Assembly (NCBI GenBank): GCA_026415505.1
Contig: JAOAGY010000010.1
Location: forward strand, 28,901-92,900
DNA length: 64,000 nt
Reading direction: 5' to 3'
From: Chlorobiota bacterium
Lineage (GTDB): Bacteria > Bacteroidota > Ignavibacteria > Kapaibacteriales > NICIL-2
Program-made: the position numbers and the translations under genes
The notes under the pieces: model-generated
Told to the model about the DNA's origin: nothing
Database searches by the model: none
Seen by the model: only the letters and a program-made list of their open reading frames with translations
Part shown: piece by piece, positions 27,297 to 36,495 of the stretch
Position numbering within the stretch: the stretch's first letter is position 1
How the letters are laid out: each line of letters opens with the position of its first letter

Positions 27297-27581
27297 ATGG
27301 CACGATCGCTCAAAAAAGGCGTCTTCGTTTACTACAAGCTCCGCAAAAAAGTCGAGCAGCTCAATGCGAGCGGTAGAAAGCAAGTTATCAAAACATGGAG
27401 CCGTGCCTCGACGATCATTCCGGAGTTCGTCGGGCATACATTCGCTGTGCACAACGGCAGCAAGTTCATTCCGGTGTACGTGACCGAGAACATGGTCGGG
27501 CACAAGCTCGGCGAGTTCGCTCCGACGCGGACATTCCGCGGTCACGCTGGACACCGCAAAGAAGACAAAGCCAAAAAGTAA
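27297..27581 (+). CDS. rpsS: 30S ribosomal protein S19 (uS19)
   Basis: 94 residues. It starts [20 protein letters not shown] and has [40 protein letters not shown] and [14 protein letters not shown]. It forms a head complex with S13 near the A site. It follows rplB by 8 bases. Confidence 0.98.
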   Translation: MARSLKKGVFVYYKLRKKVEQLNASGRKQVIKTWSRASTIIPEFVGHTFAVHNGSKFIPVYVTENMVGHKLGEFAPTRTFRGHAGHRKEDKAKK

Positions 27582-27599
27582 ACATCACAGATTGGACCG

Positions 27600-27944
27600 A
27601 TGGAAGCACGAGCAATTGCACGTCATGTTCGTTCCTCGCCGCGGAAGATGCGCATTGTGGTTGACTTGATCCGCGGTAAGAGCGCTGCTGATGCGCTGGC
27701 GATATTGCGCATGACCAAAAAGCGCGCCTCCCATGTTGCGGAGATGACGCTGCGGTCGGCAATTGCCAATCTGCAGGCTAAGGCGGACAATCCCTACCTG
27801 GCGCCGGAAAACGTCGTCGTGCAGAGCGCCTACGTGGACAACGGTCCGATGCTCAAGCGGATTCAACCGGCGCCGATGGGACGCGCCTATCGAGTTCGAA
27901 AGCGATCGCATCATTTGACAATTGTTGTAGCAATGAAGGACTAA
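27600..27944 (+). CDS. rplV: 50S ribosomal protein L22 (uL22)
   Basis: 114 residues. It starts MEARAIARHVRSSPRKMRIV, then LIRGKSAADALAILRMTKKR. The tunnel hairpin reads YVDNGPMLKRIQPAPMGRAY followed by RVRKRSHHLTIVVAMKD. The GPMLKR..P...GRA loop lines the exit tunnel near the macrolide site and shows no insertion. It ends 6 bases before rpsC. Confidence 0.98.
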   Translation: MEARAIARHVRSSPRKMRIVVDLIRGKSAADALAILRMTKKRASHVAEMTLRSAIANLQAKADNPYLAPENVVVQSAYVDNGPMLKRIQPAPMGRAYRVRKRSHHLTIVVAMKD

Positions 27945-27950
27945 CTGGCT

Positions 27951-28589
27951 GTGGGTCAGAAAACAAATCCTATCGGTTTGCGGGTCGGCATCATTCGTGG
28001 ATGGGACTCCAATTGGTTCGAGCGGTCGAGCTTTCACCAAAAGCTCAGCGAGGACATCATGCTGCGCAATTACTTGCGTAGCAGGCTCAAGAAAGCCAAC
28101 GTCTCGCGCATCGTTATTGACCGCACACCGAAGCGAATCATGGTGACCATCCACACGTCGCGTCCGGGTGTTGTCATCGGGCGATCGGGAAAAGATGTCG
28201 AGCAGCTCGAAGGCGAATTGAGCAAATTGACCGGCAGCGACGTCTCGATCACCATTCATGAAATCAAACGCCCCGAGCTCGATGCGCAAATTGTCGCCGA
28301 CACGATCGCACAGCAGCTCGAAGGACGAATTGCGTTCCGTCGCGCGATGAAACAAGCTGTCGCCGCCGCGATGCGGATGGGTGCCGAGGGTATCCGCGTC
28401 ATGTGCGCTGGTCGGCTCGGCGGTGCTGAAATGTCGCGTACCGAACAGTACAAGGAAGGACGCGTACCGCTCCATACGTTGCGTGCCGATATTGACTATG
28501 CAACGGCGACGGCGCAGACGGTCTATGGCTCGATCGGCGTCAAGGTGTGGATTTGCAAAGGCGAAATCATCGGCAAACAGTCGGACTAA
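27951..28589 (+). CDS. rpsC: 30S ribosomal protein S3 (uS3)
   Basis: 212 residues from a GTG start, giving [20 protein letters not shown]. The KH domain has [20 protein letters not shown], and the C-terminal domain has [40 protein letters not shown] and [15 protein letters not shown]3 lies at the mRNA entry channel. It is somewhat shorter than the E. coli protein at the C-terminus. A 74-base gap with a hairpin separates it from rplP. Confidence 0.98.
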   Translation: MGQKTNPIGLRVGIIRGWDSNWFERSSFHQKLSEDIMLRNYLRSRLKKANVSRIVIDRTPKRIMVTIHTSRPGVVIGRSGKDVEQLEGELSKLTGSDVSITIHEIKRPELDAQIVADTIAQQLEGRIAFRRAMKQAVAAAMRMGAEGIRVMCAGRLGGAEMSRTEQYKEGRVPLHTLRADIDYATATAQTVYGSIGVKVWICKGEIIGKQSD

Positions 28590-28596
28590 GTCGGCT

Positions 28597-28616
28597 GCTG
28601 CACCACAAGGTGCTGC
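28597..28616 (+). other. Hairpin between rpsC and rplP
   Basis: GCTGCACC-ACAA-GGTGCTGC forms an 8-pair stem with one T-T mismatch and a four-base loop, 7 bases after the rpsC stop. There is no following T-run, so it is not a standard terminator. It could modulate read-through or protect mRNA ends after processing. The call is based on complementarity only. Confidence 0.35.
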
Positions 28617-28663
28617 GCGTGTATATCGCACGACGAAAAAGCTAACAATCGGAGTTTATAGTC

Positions 28664-29086
28664 ATGCTGCTGCCCAAACGGGTCAAACATCGAAAAGTCC
28701 AGCGCGGTCGCCGTAAAGGCAAAGCCTATCGCGGTTCACAGGTCGCTTTCGGCGCATACGGACTGAAAGCGCTCGAAGCAGCCTGGATTACCAATCGCCA
28801 GATCGAAGCCGCGCGGATCGCGATCAACCGCCACCTCAAACGCGATGGGAAAGTGTGGATTCGCATTTTTCCCGACAAGCCCTTTACCAAGAAACCGCTC
28901 GAAGTGCGGATGGGATCGGGGAAGGGCAATCCTGAAGGCTGGGTCGCGGTCGTCAAGCCGGGACGAATACTGTTCGAAGTTGACGGTGTCTCCAAAGAAG
29001 CCGCATTGGAGGCGCTCCGTCTGGCATCGCACAAACTCCCGATCAAAACGAAAATCGTCGCACGTCTCGATTTGGTCGAAGCATGA
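28664..29086 (+). CDS. rplP: 50S ribosomal protein L16 (uL16)
   Basis: 140 residues. It starts [20 protein letters not shown], then [40 protein letters not shown], the loop [20 protein letters not shown] and [19 protein letters not shown]16 positions A-site tRNA. Its stop overlaps the rpmC start by 4 bases (ATGA). Confidence 0.98.
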   Translation: MLLPKRVKHRKVQRGRRKGKAYRGSQVAFGAYGLKALEAAWITNRQIEAARIAINRHLKRDGKVWIRIFPDKPFTKKPLEVRMGSGKGNPEGWVAVVKPGRILFEVDGVSKEAALEALRLASHKLPIKTKIVARLDLVEA

Positions 29087-29286
29087 AACCACGTAAAGCA
29101 CGCGATTTGCGCGAATTGAACGATCACGACTTGCTGGCAGCGTTGCGCGAAGCCGAAGAGACGCTCGCAAAACAGCGCTTCCAACACGCGCTCAAACAGT
29201 TGCAGGACAGTGCATACTTGCGTATTCTGCGCAAGGATATTGCGCGTATGAAAACGATTCTTCACGAACGAAATATCCGAGTGTAA
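29083..29286 (+). CDS. rpmC: 50S ribosomal protein L29 (uL29)
   Basis: 67 residues forming two helices: [20 protein letters not shown] with [20 protein letters not shown], then [20 protein letters not shown]. This is the L29 pattern (usual RNPVRLRxVRRDIARxKTxL end in a variant form). It lies beside the tunnel exit next to L23. It is coupled to rplP by an ATGA overlap and is followed by rpsQ 3 bases later. Confidence 0.96.
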   Translation: MKPRKARDLRELNDHDLLAALREAEETLAKQRFQHALKQLQDSAYLRILRKDIARMKTILHERNIRV

Positions 29287-29289
29287 GCG

Positions 29290-29598
29290 ATGGACGAGCA
29301 GCAAACAGTAGATGCGACCACGCTATCCGAAGCGTCCGCCGAGCACGAGCGTCGCGGTCGGAAAATCCGTCAAGGCGTGGTCGTTTCCAACAAAATGGAC
29401 AAGACCATCGTCGTCGCCGTTGAGCGGCAAGTGATGCATCCGCTCTACAAGCGGTACTACAAGCGGACGAAAAAATACATGGCGCACGACGAACACAATC
29501 AGTGCGCAATCGGCGACGTTGTCCGCATCGTCGAGTCTCGTCCGCTCAGTCGCCGCAAGCGCTGGATGCTGCTCGAGGTCGTCCAGCGTGCACGCTGA
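29290..29598 (+). CDS. rpsQ: 30S ribosomal protein S17 (uS17) with N-terminal extension
   Basis: 102 residues, about 20 longer than typical bacterial S17. An acidic N-terminal extension ([20 protein letters not shown]) precedes the normal core [60 protein letters not shown] and [20 protein letters not shown]. No good internal ATG would remove the extension, so it is probably real. S17 is a primary 16S-binding protein. Confidence 0.96.
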   Translation: MDEQQTVDATTLSEASAEHERRGRKIRQGVVVSNKMDKTIVVAVERQVMHPLYKRYYKRTKKYMAHDEHNQCAIGDVVRIVESRPLSRRKRWMLLEVVQRAR

Positions 29599-29636
29599 TC
29601 GAAAAACCGAACATTTTCACGACGGAGGAAACGCCC

Positions 29637-30002
29637 ATGATTCAAGAAGAAACCAATCTCGTCGTCGCCGACAATTCCGGCGCAAAACGTGTCCGCTGCA
29701 TTCGTGTGCTCGGCGGGCATGACAAGCGCTATGCCACCGTCGGCGATGTGATCGTCGTGTCGGTCAAAGCGGCGATGCCCAACGGCGCCGTCAAAAAAGG
29801 CGATGTCGTCAAAGCCGTTGTGGTTCGGACCAAAAAGGAAATTCGTCGTCGCGATGGCTCGTTTGTTCGCTTCGATGAAAACGCAGCGGTGTTGCTCAAC
29901 AACCAGCTCGAGCCACGTGGGACGCGGATCTTCGGTCCGGTCGCCCGTGAACTGCGCGAAAAATTCATGAAGATCATTTCACTGGCGCCCGAGGTCGTGT
30001 AG
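29637..30002 (+). CDS. rplN: 50S ribosomal protein L14 (uL14)
   Basis: 121 residues. [80 protein letters not shown] and [20 protein letters not shown] are all canonical. The ATG has GGAGG upstream (GACGGAGGAAACGCCC). L14 lies at the subunit interface and contacts RsfS. Confidence 0.98.
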   Translation: MIQEETNLVVADNSGAKRVRCIRVLGGHDKRYATVGDVIVVSVKAAMPNGAVKKGDVVKAVVVRTKKEIRRRDGSFVRFDENAAVLLNNQLEPRGTRIFGPVARELREKFMKIISLAPEVV

Positions 30003-30006
30003 TCGA

Positions 30007-30285
30007 ATGCTCACTGCAAATGCGATGAAACTCAAAATCAAAAAAGGCGACACTGTCGTCGTCATTGCTGGCAACGACAAAGGCAAAACAGGACGCGTCA
30101 TCGCTGTCTATCCGAAGCGAATGCGAGTGCTTGTCGAGGGTGTCAACGTTCGCAAAAAACACGTTCGCCCCTCGCCAGCATATCCGCAAGGCGGTATCGT
30201 CTCGAAAGAAATGCCGATTCACTACTCGAACGTCATGCTTGTCGGACCAGACGGCAAACCGACGCGCAAACGTCCGACGCCATAA
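30007..30285 (+). CDS. rplX: 50S ribosomal protein L24 (uL24)
   Basis: 92 residues from the ATG at 30007 (GAGG lies 12 bases upstream); an alternative ATG at 30025 gives the more usual [20 protein letters not shown]. The KOW motif [20 protein letters not shown] and [40 protein letters not shown] are diagnostic. L24 starts 50S assembly. It follows rplN by 4 bases. Confidence 0.96.
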   Translation: MLTANAMKLKIKKGDTVVVIAGNDKGKTGRVIAVYPKRMRVLVEGVNVRKKHVRPSPAYPQGGIVSKEMPIHYSNVMLVGPDGKPTRKRPTP

Positions 30286-30343
30286 TCACGGTGTGTGCAC
30301 AACGACGTACACACGAAGTCGAATTTCTCGCTGAACTGCTCCT

Positions 30344-30970
30344 ATGGCAAAGCAACAACTGAAAAAGCTCGAGTTCAAGTACGAAGGTCCGCGGCTGGAG
30401 GATGTCTCCGCTGTTGAAATCCCGGTTCCGCGGCTGCAGGTGTATTACCGTGAAACGGTTGTGCCGAACCTGATGAAGCGGTTCGGATACACGTCCGTCA
30501 TGCAGGTACCTCGACTGGTGAAAATATCGCTCAACATGGGTGTGGGCGATGGAGCGCAAGACGTCAAGCAAATCCAAAACGCTCTCAACGAGCTGGAGCT
30601 GATCGCAGGACAGCGTCCAGCCGTAGCGCGTGCCAAGCGTTCGATCGCCAACTTCAAATTGCGGCAAGGTCAACCGATCGGGGTGCATGTCACGCTCCGT
30701 CGTGGGCGGATGTACGAATTCCTCGACCGTTTCATCAACATTGCAGCGCCACGTATTCGTGACTTTCGCGGCTTCCCCGACAAGTCATTCGATGGACGCG
30801 GTAATTACACCGTCGGAGTCAAGGAGCAGATCATTTTTCCGGAAATCGACGTGGACAAAGTGGACCGCATTCGTGGTCTCGATATAACGTTCGTCACCAG
30901 CGCCAAAACCGACGAAGAAGCATATGCGCTGTTGGCTGAGTTCGGTTTTCCGTTCCGCAGAAAAGACTGA
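30344..30970 (+). CDS. rplE: 50S ribosomal protein L5 (uL5)
   Basis: 208 residues, with an N-terminal stretch of about 27 residues ([20 protein letters not shown]) before the core. Core landmarks are [100 protein letters not shown] and [21 protein letters not shown]5 binds 5S rRNA and P-site tRNA. The extension makes it longer than the usual ~180 residues; its role is unknown. Confidence 0.98.
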   Translation: MAKQQLKKLEFKYEGPRLEDVSAVEIPVPRLQVYYRETVVPNLMKRFGYTSVMQVPRLVKISLNMGVGDGAQDVKQIQNALNELELIAGQRPAVARAKRSIANFKLRQGQPIGVHVTLRRGRMYEFLDRFINIAAPRIRDFRGFPDKSFDGRGNYTVGVKEQIIFPEIDVDKVDRIRGLDITFVTSAKTDEEAYALLAEFGFPFRRKD

Positions 30971-30995
30971 AACTCTCACTCTTCGAGAATGAAGT

Positions 30996-31265
30996 ATGGC
31001 TACCGATGCCGTCGTTGCCCGTAATCGCAAGCGTCAGCGCCTGGCAGAAAAGTACGCTGCCAAACGTGCTGCCCTCAAAAAAGCAGGCGATTACGAGGCA
31101 CTGCAAAAGCTGCCGCGAAACAGTAACCCCGTCCGTGTGCGCAACCGGTGCTCGGTAACCGGGCGCGGTCGGGGTGTGTATCGGCGGTTTATGCTCTGCC
31201 GCAATATGCTGCGGCAATTGGCTCTGGAAGGCAAAATTCCGGGTCTGCGAAAAGCCAGTTGGTAA
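30996..31265 (+). CDS. rpsN: 30S ribosomal protein S14 (uS14), zinc-independent long form
   Basis: 89 residues, the long form. It starts [20 protein letters not shown] and ends [43 protein letters not shown]. The zinc form would have CxxC-x12-CxxC in ~61 residues; here RNRCSVTG and FMLCRN keep single Cys only, so it should not bind zinc. A 191-base gap with structured RNA potential follows before rpsH. Confidence 0.97.
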   Translation: MATDAVVARNRKRQRLAEKYAAKRAALKKAGDYEALQKLPRNSNPVRVRNRCSVTGRGRGVYRRFMLCRNMLRQLALEGKIPGLRKASW

Positions 31266-31272
31266 TCGGCTG

Positions 31273-31314
31273 TCGCCACGGTGTATCGAAAATGGTGGCG
31301 ATGCCGTATTTTCG
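31273..31314 (+). promoter_or_regulatory. Possible H-type RNA pseudoknot upstream of rpsH
   Basis: In the rpsN-rpsH gap, TCGCCAC (31273-31279) pairs with GTGGCGA (31295-31301), and CGAAAAT (31287-31293) pairs with ATTTTCG (31308-31314). The arms interleave, giving a classical H-type pseudoknot with loops of 7, 1 and 6 bases. Pseudoknots are used by some ribosomal-protein leaders. Seven-base complements can occur by chance in a gap this long, so the call is tentative. Confidence 0.35.
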
Positions 31315-31382
31315 CGTTCCTTTCTGCTACTCGTGTGCCGACGCATCAGGTAACCGTGGCGCCTGAGATGGTCGGTGCTGTT

Positions 31383-31409
31383 GTCTGCAAAACGCTCTTG
31401 CGTGCAGAC
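31383..31409 (+). promoter_or_regulatory. Stem-loop upstream of rpsH
   Basis: GTCTGCA (31383-31389) pairs with TGCAGAC (31403-31409), with an inner CGC-TCTT-GCG stem, giving a long bulged hairpin 47 bases before the rpsH ATG. S8 represses the spc operon in E. coli by binding such a bulged helix, but there the site is elsewhere (at rplE) and no specific S8 motif was confirmed here. Confidence 0.35.
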
Positions 31410-31456
31410 CAACGAACGTAAAGTCCACGATGTACGATCAATTGCCATAGCAACGC

Positions 31457-31858
31457 ATGCCTGTGACCGATGCAATCGGCGATTTCCTAACGCGGATTCG
31501 CAACGCGCAGCGAGCGCACCATCGCACTGTGGATGCACCGGCATCGAAGCTCAAAGTCGCTATCGCCGAGATTCTCAAAGACCAGGGCTATATCGCCGAT
31601 TACGAACTTCTCGATGGCGACGGTAGCGCTCAACCGACGCTGCGCGTGCACCTGAAGTACTATCAAGGTCAGCCCGTCATTCGCGAAATTCGGCGCATCA
31701 GCAAACCCGGTCTCCGCCGGTATGCGGGCGCCGACGAACTCCCGCGTGTCTATAACGGGCTGGGGATCGCGATCCTTTCGACGTCGAAAGGTGTCGTGAC
31801 CGATAAACATGCTCGTCGGCTCAATGTCGGCGGCGAAATCATTTGCACAGTGTGGTAA
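31457..31858 (+). CDS. rpsH: 30S ribosomal protein S8 (uS8)
   Basis: 133 residues. MPVTDAIGDFLTRIRNAQRA, then DAPASKLKVAIAEILKDQGY, VIREIRRISKPGLRRYAGAD and GLGIAILSTSKGVVTDKHAR, RLNVGGEIICTVW are diagnostic. S8 binds 16S helix 21 and in enterobacteria represses the spc operon. It starts after the only sizeable gap of the spc block. Confidence 0.98.
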   Translation: MPVTDAIGDFLTRIRNAQRAHHRTVDAPASKLKVAIAEILKDQGYIADYELLDGDGSAQPTLRVHLKYYQGQPVIREIRRISKPGLRRYAGADELPRVYNGLGIAILSTSKGVVTDKHARRLNVGGEIICTVW

Positions 31859-31877
31859 CATTTTCTCTTCAGTAGCT

Positions 31878-32417
31878 GTGTCACGAGTCGGTCGCAAACC
31901 AGTCGAGATTCCAGCGGGCGTGACTGTCGTGCTCGAAGGTAACGTGCTCAGAGCAAAAGGTCCGCTCGGAGAACAAAGTCTGACAATTCCGGATGGCATT
32001 GCATGCCAGCGCGAGGGCAACCAGTTGGTATTTACGCGCGCCAATGATGAAAAGCATCTCCGCGCCCTGCATGGTACCACCCGCGCATTGGTAGCGAATA
32101 TGCTCGCCGGTGTCAGTAAAGGTTTTGAAAAGCAGCTCGAATTGCAGGGCGTCGGGTACAAAGCAGAACTGCGCGGAAAAAATCTGGTGCTCTCGCTCGG
32201 ATACTCCCATCCGGTCGTTTTTGTACCGCCGGATGGGGTGCAAATCCTTGTCCCAAGCCCGACGCAGGTATCGGTCAAAGGTTCCGATCGGCAACTGGTC
32301 GGGCAAATCGCAGCCGTCATTCGGAAGGTTCGCCCACCGGAACCCTACAAAGGGAAAGGTATCCGGTATGTCGGTGAATACGTCCGTCGAAAGGCTGGGA
32401 AAGCAGCTGGCAAGTAG
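31878..32417 (+). CDS. rplF: 50S ribosomal protein L6 (uL6)
   Basis: 179 residues from a GTG start giving MSRVGRKPVEIPAGVTVVLE, the standard N-terminus; the longer frame from 31809 lies inside rpsH. Later landmarks are LVANMLAGVSKGFEKQLELQ, GVGYKAELRGKNLVLSLGYS and PPEPYKGKGIRYVGEYVRRK. L6 sits near the sarcin-ricin loop. The Shine-Dalgarno is weak. Confidence 0.97.
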   Translation: MSRVGRKPVEIPAGVTVVLEGNVLRAKGPLGEQSLTIPDGIACQREGNQLVFTRANDEKHLRALHGTTRALVANMLAGVSKGFEKQLELQGVGYKAELRGKNLVLSLGYSHPVVFVPPDGVQILVPSPTQVSVKGSDRQLVGQIAAVIRKVRPPEPYKGKGIRYVGEYVRRKAGKAAGK

Positions 32418-32450
32418 CGGATAGATCACACCAACGCACGTAACGAAACG

Positions 32451-32813
32451 ATGATCGTCAATCACAAACTCGAACGTCGCAGTCGGCGGAAAAAAGGTAT
32501 CCGCAAAAAAATTCGCGGCACGCCCGAGCGTCCCCGCTTGAGCGTCTTTCGGTCGCTCAAGCACATCTATGCGCAGATCATTGACGATACAGCCGGACGG
32601 ACGCTGGCGAGCGCGTCGTCGCTCGATAAGGAGTTGTCGGTCGAGAACGGCGCTCGCAAACTCGACGTCAGCCGTGCTGTCGGTCGTTTGTTGGCACAGC
32701 GAGCTGTCGCAGCAGGTGTCAGTGCGGTCGCTTTCGATCGCAATGGTTTCCTCTATCACGGTAGAGTCCGCGCACTCGCCGAGGGCGCCCGTGAGGGCGG
32801 ATTGCAGTTTTAG
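32451..32813 (+). CDS. rplR: 50S ribosomal protein L18 (uL18)
   Basis: 120 residues. The basic N-terminus ([20 protein letters not shown]) and [40 protein letters not shown] and [20 protein letters not shown] are the L18 pattern. It binds 5S rRNA together with L5. It is placed between rplF and rpsE as usual. Confidence 0.97.
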   Translation: MIVNHKLERRSRRKKGIRKKIRGTPERPRLSVFRSLKHIYAQIIDDTAGRTLASASSLDKELSVENGARKLDVSRAVGRLLAQRAVAAGVSAVAFDRNGFLYHGRVRALAEGAREGGLQF

Positions 32814-32837
32814 TAGTCAAACGTTCCCAACCCCGTC

Positions 32838-33341
32838 ATGGCACGAGCGAAAGTCTCGCAATTGAACTTGAACGATAAACTCGTCAGTGTCTCTCGGACA
32901 GCGAAAGTCGTCAAAGGCGGTCGCCGCTTTAGCTTTTCGGCGCTGGTGGTCGTCGGCGATGGGCAGGGTCACGTCGGCTACGGTTTAGGGAAAGCCGGCG
33001 AAGTCGTCGATGCTGTCCAGAAAGCGACCGAAGCAGCGAAAAAGAATGTCGTGCACGTGCAACTGCATGGTTCGACGATCCCGCACGAAGTTTTTGCCAA
33101 GTACGGTGCGGCAAAAGTGCTGCTTCGTCCGGCTGCGCCCGGTACCGGTATCATCGCTGCAGGCGGGGTACGGGCTGTCCTCGAAATGGTCGGCGTTCAT
33201 GACGTGTTGACGAAATCGCTCGGTTCGTCCAATCCGCACAACGTTATCAAAGCGACGATCCGCGCGCTCGAACAGCTCGAAGACGTCACATCCGTCGCCG
33301 CACGGCGAGGTATCTCGGTCGAAAAAGTGCTCAACGGCTAA
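32838..33341 (+). CDS. rpsE: 30S ribosomal protein S5 (uS5)
   Basis: 167 residues. Landmarks are [60 protein letters not shown] and [40 protein letters not shown]. The GGRRFSF and GHVGYG loops are intact. S5 works with S4 and S12 in decoding accuracy. Its TAA overlaps an ATG (TAATG) that could also start rpmD. Confidence 0.98.
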   Translation: MARAKVSQLNLNDKLVSVSRTAKVVKGGRRFSFSALVVVGDGQGHVGYGLGKAGEVVDAVQKATEAAKKNVVHVQLHGSTIPHEVFAKYGAAKVLLRPAAPGTGIIAAGGVRAVLEMVGVHDVLTKSLGSSNPHNVIKATIRALEQLEDVTSVAARRGISVEKVLNG

Positions 33342-33352
33342 TGTCGGTAGCT

Positions 33353-33559
33353 ATGGCAAAAATTCGCATCACACAGATTCGCAGCGTCATTGACTCGAAA
33401 GAGCAGCACAAACGAATCATCCGTGCGCTCGGACTCGGACGCCCGAAGTACTGGGTCGTTCACAACGATACACCGCAAATACGCGGTATGATAGCGAAGG
33501 TCTCGCATCTGGTGCGCGTCGAAGAACTTTCCAACGGTACCCATGAAGCACATCGGTAA
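33353..33559 (+). CDS. rpmD: 50S ribosomal protein L30 (uL30)
   Basis: 68 residues from the ATG at 33353 (MAKIRITQIRSVIDSKEQHK); the ATG at 33341 would add MSVA and overlap the rpsE stop. Then come RIIRALGLGRPKYWVVHNDT and PQIRGMIAKVSHLVRVEE, the bacterial L30 pattern. The 3' end overlaps rplO by 17 bases, an unusually long overlap for this operon. Confidence 0.93.
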   Translation: MAKIRITQIRSVIDSKEQHKRIIRALGLGRPKYWVVHNDTPQIRGMIAKVSHLVRVEELSNGTHEAHR

Positions 33560-34001
33560 TCTTTCGTATGCTCCGCGATCGCGCAAAGCGCGCAAGCGAA
33601 TCGGACGCGGCGAAGGCTCCGGTCACGGTGGCACTTCCACGCGCGGACACAAAGGGCATCAGTCCCGCGGTAATCATCGCTACAAACGGAACTTCGAGGG
33701 TGGGCAGATGCCCTTGTCGCGCCGCATCCCGAAGTTCGGCTTCGTCAATGTGTTCCGCACCGAATATCAAGTGATCAACGTCGGACGACTCGACGAACTG
33801 GCGCGAGAGGGACGCATCGGGACAGAGGTCACGCCGGAAACGCTCTACCGCGTCGGCGCGATCTCCAACCGAAACGTGCCTGTCAAAATTCTGGGCGATG
33901 GAGAGCTGACAGTTGCACTTGCAGTTACGGCACAGAGTTTTTCGACATCGGCGAAGGAAAAAATCCTCGCCGCCGGCGGTCGTTGTACGGTCAGCGAGTA
34001 G
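33543..34001 (+). CDS. rplO: 50S ribosomal protein L15 (uL15)
   Basis: 152 residues. MKHIGNLSYAPRSRKARKRI, then the glycine-rich GRGEGSGHGGTSTRGHKGHQ and FEGGQMPLSRRIPKFGFVNV are diagnostic; the end (VKILGDGELTVALAVTAQSF, SAKEKILAAGG) is standard. It is followed by secY after 36 bases. Confidence 0.98.
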   Translation: MKHIGNLSYAPRSRKARKRIGRGEGSGHGGTSTRGHKGHQSRGNHRYKRNFEGGQMPLSRRIPKFGFVNVFRTEYQVINVGRLDELAREGRIGTEVTPETLYRVGAISNRNVPVKILGDGELTVALAVTAQSFSTSAKEKILAAGGRCTVSE

Positions 34002-34037
34002 TAGTTTCGCCAGTAGCGTTACATCTTTTCAGCATTC

Positions 34038-35399
34038 ATGGCAACGGTCATCGAGACAGTCCGCAACATCTTTCGCATCGAAGAGCTTCGTCAGCGCATC
34101 GTGTTCACTGTGCTGATGCTCGTCGTGGTGCGGATCGGAGCGCACATCACGATCCCCGGCATAAACATCGAGGCGCTCAAAGCTTCGACGGCGACGAGCG
34201 ATCCGAACAATCTGTTCGGACTCTACGATCTGTTCGTCGGTGGTGCCTTTCACAACGCCGCGATATTCGCGATGGGAATTATGCCGTACATTTCGGCATC
34301 CATCATCTTACAGCTTGCCGGCGTATTCGTGCCGGAGCTGATGAAGCTTCAGCGCGAAGGTGAAGAAGGGCGCCGCAAGATCAACCAGTGGACGCGCTAC
34401 CTGACCGTTTTTGTTGCTGCCATGCAAGCGATCGGGCTGAGCATCAAGCTCACAGCCACCACCTCTGGCGTCAGTGGCGGTTCGATCGTCGTCGAACCGG
34501 GACTTCTCTTTACGTTGACGGCAGTAGCGACGATGACCGCCGGAACGATCTTCCTCATGTGGATCGGCGAGCAAATTACCGAACGCGGTATCGGCAATGG
34601 TATCTCGCTCATTATCTTCATCGGCATCATCTCACGGCTTCCGGTCGCGATCCAAAACGAGCTGCAACTGATCAGTGCCGGTGCCCGCAACTGGGTCGTG
34701 GATTTGATCTTGGTGGCATTCCTCGGCGTGATTGTAGCGCTCGTCGTCCTGGTGACGCAAGGCGCACGACGCATTCCGATTCAGTACGCCAAGCGCATCG
34801 AAGGACGCAAGCAGTACGGTGGGCATACGACGTACATCCCGCTGCGTGTCAACACCGCCGGTGTGATGCCGATCATTTTCGCCTCGGCGATTTTGTTCAT
34901 TCCGAACACGATCCTGAGCTTTTTCCCAGAAAATCAAACGCTCATCAACATCGCGCATTTATTCAGCGACCGTTCGGTTCTCCATGCGGTGCTGTACGCG
35001 GCGCTGATCATCTTTTTCACGTACTTCTACACGGCGATTGCGTTCAATCCGCGCCAAGTTGCCGATGACCTGAAACGAGCGCAAGGATTCATACCGGGTG
35101 TACGCCCTGGCAATCCAACAGCCGAATATCTGGACGCGATCTTGACGCGGATTACGCTGCCAGGTGCAGTCTTTTTGGCGATCGTAGCGTTGTTGCCGGT
35201 CTTTGTGACGAACGTGCTGAATGTACCCTATTCGTTCGCGCAATTTTTCGGCGGTACGAGTTTGCTCATCATCGTCGGGGTGGCGCTCGATACTCTCCAG
35301 CAAATCGAGTCCTATTTGCTGATGCGCCATTACGATGGATTCATGAAGAGCGGACGGCTTCGCGGTCGCGGGATGGCAATGACCGGTTCGCGCTATTAG
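34038..35399 (+). CDS. secY: Protein translocase subunit SecY
   Basis: 453 residues with ten predicted membrane segments; it forms the Sec channel. Visible marks are VLMLVVVRIGAHITIPGI (TM1), IFAMGIMPYISASIILQLAG (TM2 region), GEEGRRKINQWTRYLTVFVA, the cytosolic loop YAKRIEGRKQYGGHTTYIPL, RVNTAGVMPIIFASAILFIP and FNPRQVADDLKRAQGFIPGV RPG before TM9. It is in the standard spc position; adk, often next, is absent and map follows after 2 bases. Confidence 0.98.
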   Translation: MATVIETVRNIFRIEELRQRIVFTVLMLVVVRIGAHITIPGINIEALKASTATSDPNNLFGLYDLFVGGAFHNAAIFAMGIMPYISASIILQLAGVFVPELMKLQREGEEGRRKINQWTRYLTVFVAAMQAIGLSIKLTATTSGVSGGSIVVEPGLLFTLTAVATMTAGTIFLMWIGEQITERGIGNGISLIIFIGIISRLPVAIQNELQLISAGARNWVVDLILVAFLGVIVALVVLVTQGARRIPIQYAKRIEGRKQYGGHTTYIPLRVNTAGVMPIIFASAILFIPNTILSFFPENQTLINIAHLFSDRSVLHAVLYAALIIFFTYFYTAIAFNPRQVADDLKRAQGFIPGVRPGNPTAEYLDAILTRITLPGAVFLAIVALLPVFVTNVLNVPYSFAQFFGGTSLLIIVGVALDTLQQIESYLLMRHYDGFMKSGRLRGRGMAMTGSRY

Positions 35400-35401
35400 C
35401 G

Positions 35402-36268
35402 ATGGCGGAGTTAGCTGTCGTGGTTGACAAAAAACAGCAGCGCCCTGCCGGGCACACCGAAGCCGAGCTTGCCGCAATCGCGGAGGCGTCGCGTCTGGTC
35501 GGTGCGACGTTGCAAATGCTGGCTGAGTACGTACAGCCGGGTGTCGAAACGCAATACCTCGACAGGATTGCCGAAGAGTACATCCGTGCACACGGAGGAG
35601 AACCGGCGTTCAAAGGTTACGGTGGCGGCTCGCAAACGCTGTCGTTTCCGTCAACCTTGTGCGTTTCGATCGACAACGAAGTTGTACACGGCATTCCGTC
35701 GCGGCGCCGCTTGGAAGAAGGACAGATCGTCTCGATCGATTGCGGCGTTCGGTACGACGGTTGCTACGGTGACGGCGCATGGAGCTTCGCCGTCGGTCGT
35801 GTCTCGGACGAGAAACAGCGGCTGCTGGCGGTGACGTGCGAGGCGCTCTATCGCGGCATCGAACAGGCTCGCGCTGGGAACACGACCTACGACATCGCGC
35901 GGGCAATTCAGCAGCACGTCGAATCGCATCGTTTTTCGTGTGTGCGCGAATTGGTCGGACATGGTGTCGGGACGTCGCTCCATGAAGAGCCTGCAGTGCC
36001 GAATTTCGTACCGGGTTTGTTGCACCGCACCCGCTACCGGCAGGCAGTGCTCACCGAAGGCATGACGATTGCGATCGAACCGATGGTGACAGCCGGTTCG
36101 TTCACCGTCTATACGGCGCGCGACGGATGGACAGTGTGCACCACCGATGGTAAGCCATCGGCGCATTTCGAGCATACTGTCCTCGTCAAAGCCGACGGTG
36201 CAGAAATTCTGACGGTTCATTCACTACCCAGACCGCAGTATGCCCAAGCAAGAGCCGATCAAAGTTGA
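35402..36268 (+). CDS. map: Type I methionine aminopeptidase
   Basis: 288 residues. It removes the initiator Met co-translationally. The five metal ligands can be placed: Asp in [10 protein letters not shown] and in [10 protein letters not shown], His in [16 protein letters not shown], Glu in [13 protein letters not shown], and Glu in [10 protein letters not shown]. The substrate His in [11 protein letters not shown] is present. An N-terminal stretch of ~25 residues precedes the catalytic domain. The 3' end overlaps infA by 29 bases, longer than most overlaps here; the last ~15 residues are not conserved-looking. Confidence 0.96.
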   Translation: MAELAVVVDKKQQRPAGHTEAELAAIAEASRLVGATLQMLAEYVQPGVETQYLDRIAEEYIRAHGGEPAFKGYGGGSQTLSFPSTLCVSIDNEVVHGIPSRRRLEEGQIVSIDCGVRYDGCYGDGAWSFAVGRVSDEKQRLLAVTCEALYRGIEQARAGNTTYDIARAIQQHVESHRFSCVRELVGHGVGTSLHEEPAVPNFVPGLLHRTRYRQAVLTEGMTIAIEPMVTAGSFTVYTARDGWTVCTTDGKPSAHFEHTVLVKADGAEILTVHSLPRPQYAQARADQS

Positions 36269-36458
36269 CGGTGTCATCGAAGAAGTGTTGCCGAACACGC
36301 AGTTCATCGTTCGGCTGGACAACGGACACAAGGTCCTTGCACACATTAGCGGCAAAATGCGGATGAACTTCATCAAAATTTTGGTCGGCGACAAAGTGAC
36401 GGTCGAACTGTCGCCCTACGACTTGAGCAAAGGTCGCATCACGTATCGCTACAAGTAA
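36240..36458 (+). CDS. infA: Translation initiation factor IF-1
   Basis: 72 residues, exactly the normal size. It is a single S1/OB-fold: [66 protein letters not shown]. It binds the 30S A site during initiation. Its start lies within the 3' end of map, so expression is probably coupled. Confidence 0.98.
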   Translation: MPKQEPIKVDGVIEEVLPNTQFIVRLDNGHKVLAHISGKMRMNFIKILVGDKVTVELSPYDLSKGRITYRYK

Positions 36459-36495
36459 TCGCTTACCGAGTGGTCGTACATACAGCCAGCACGCT

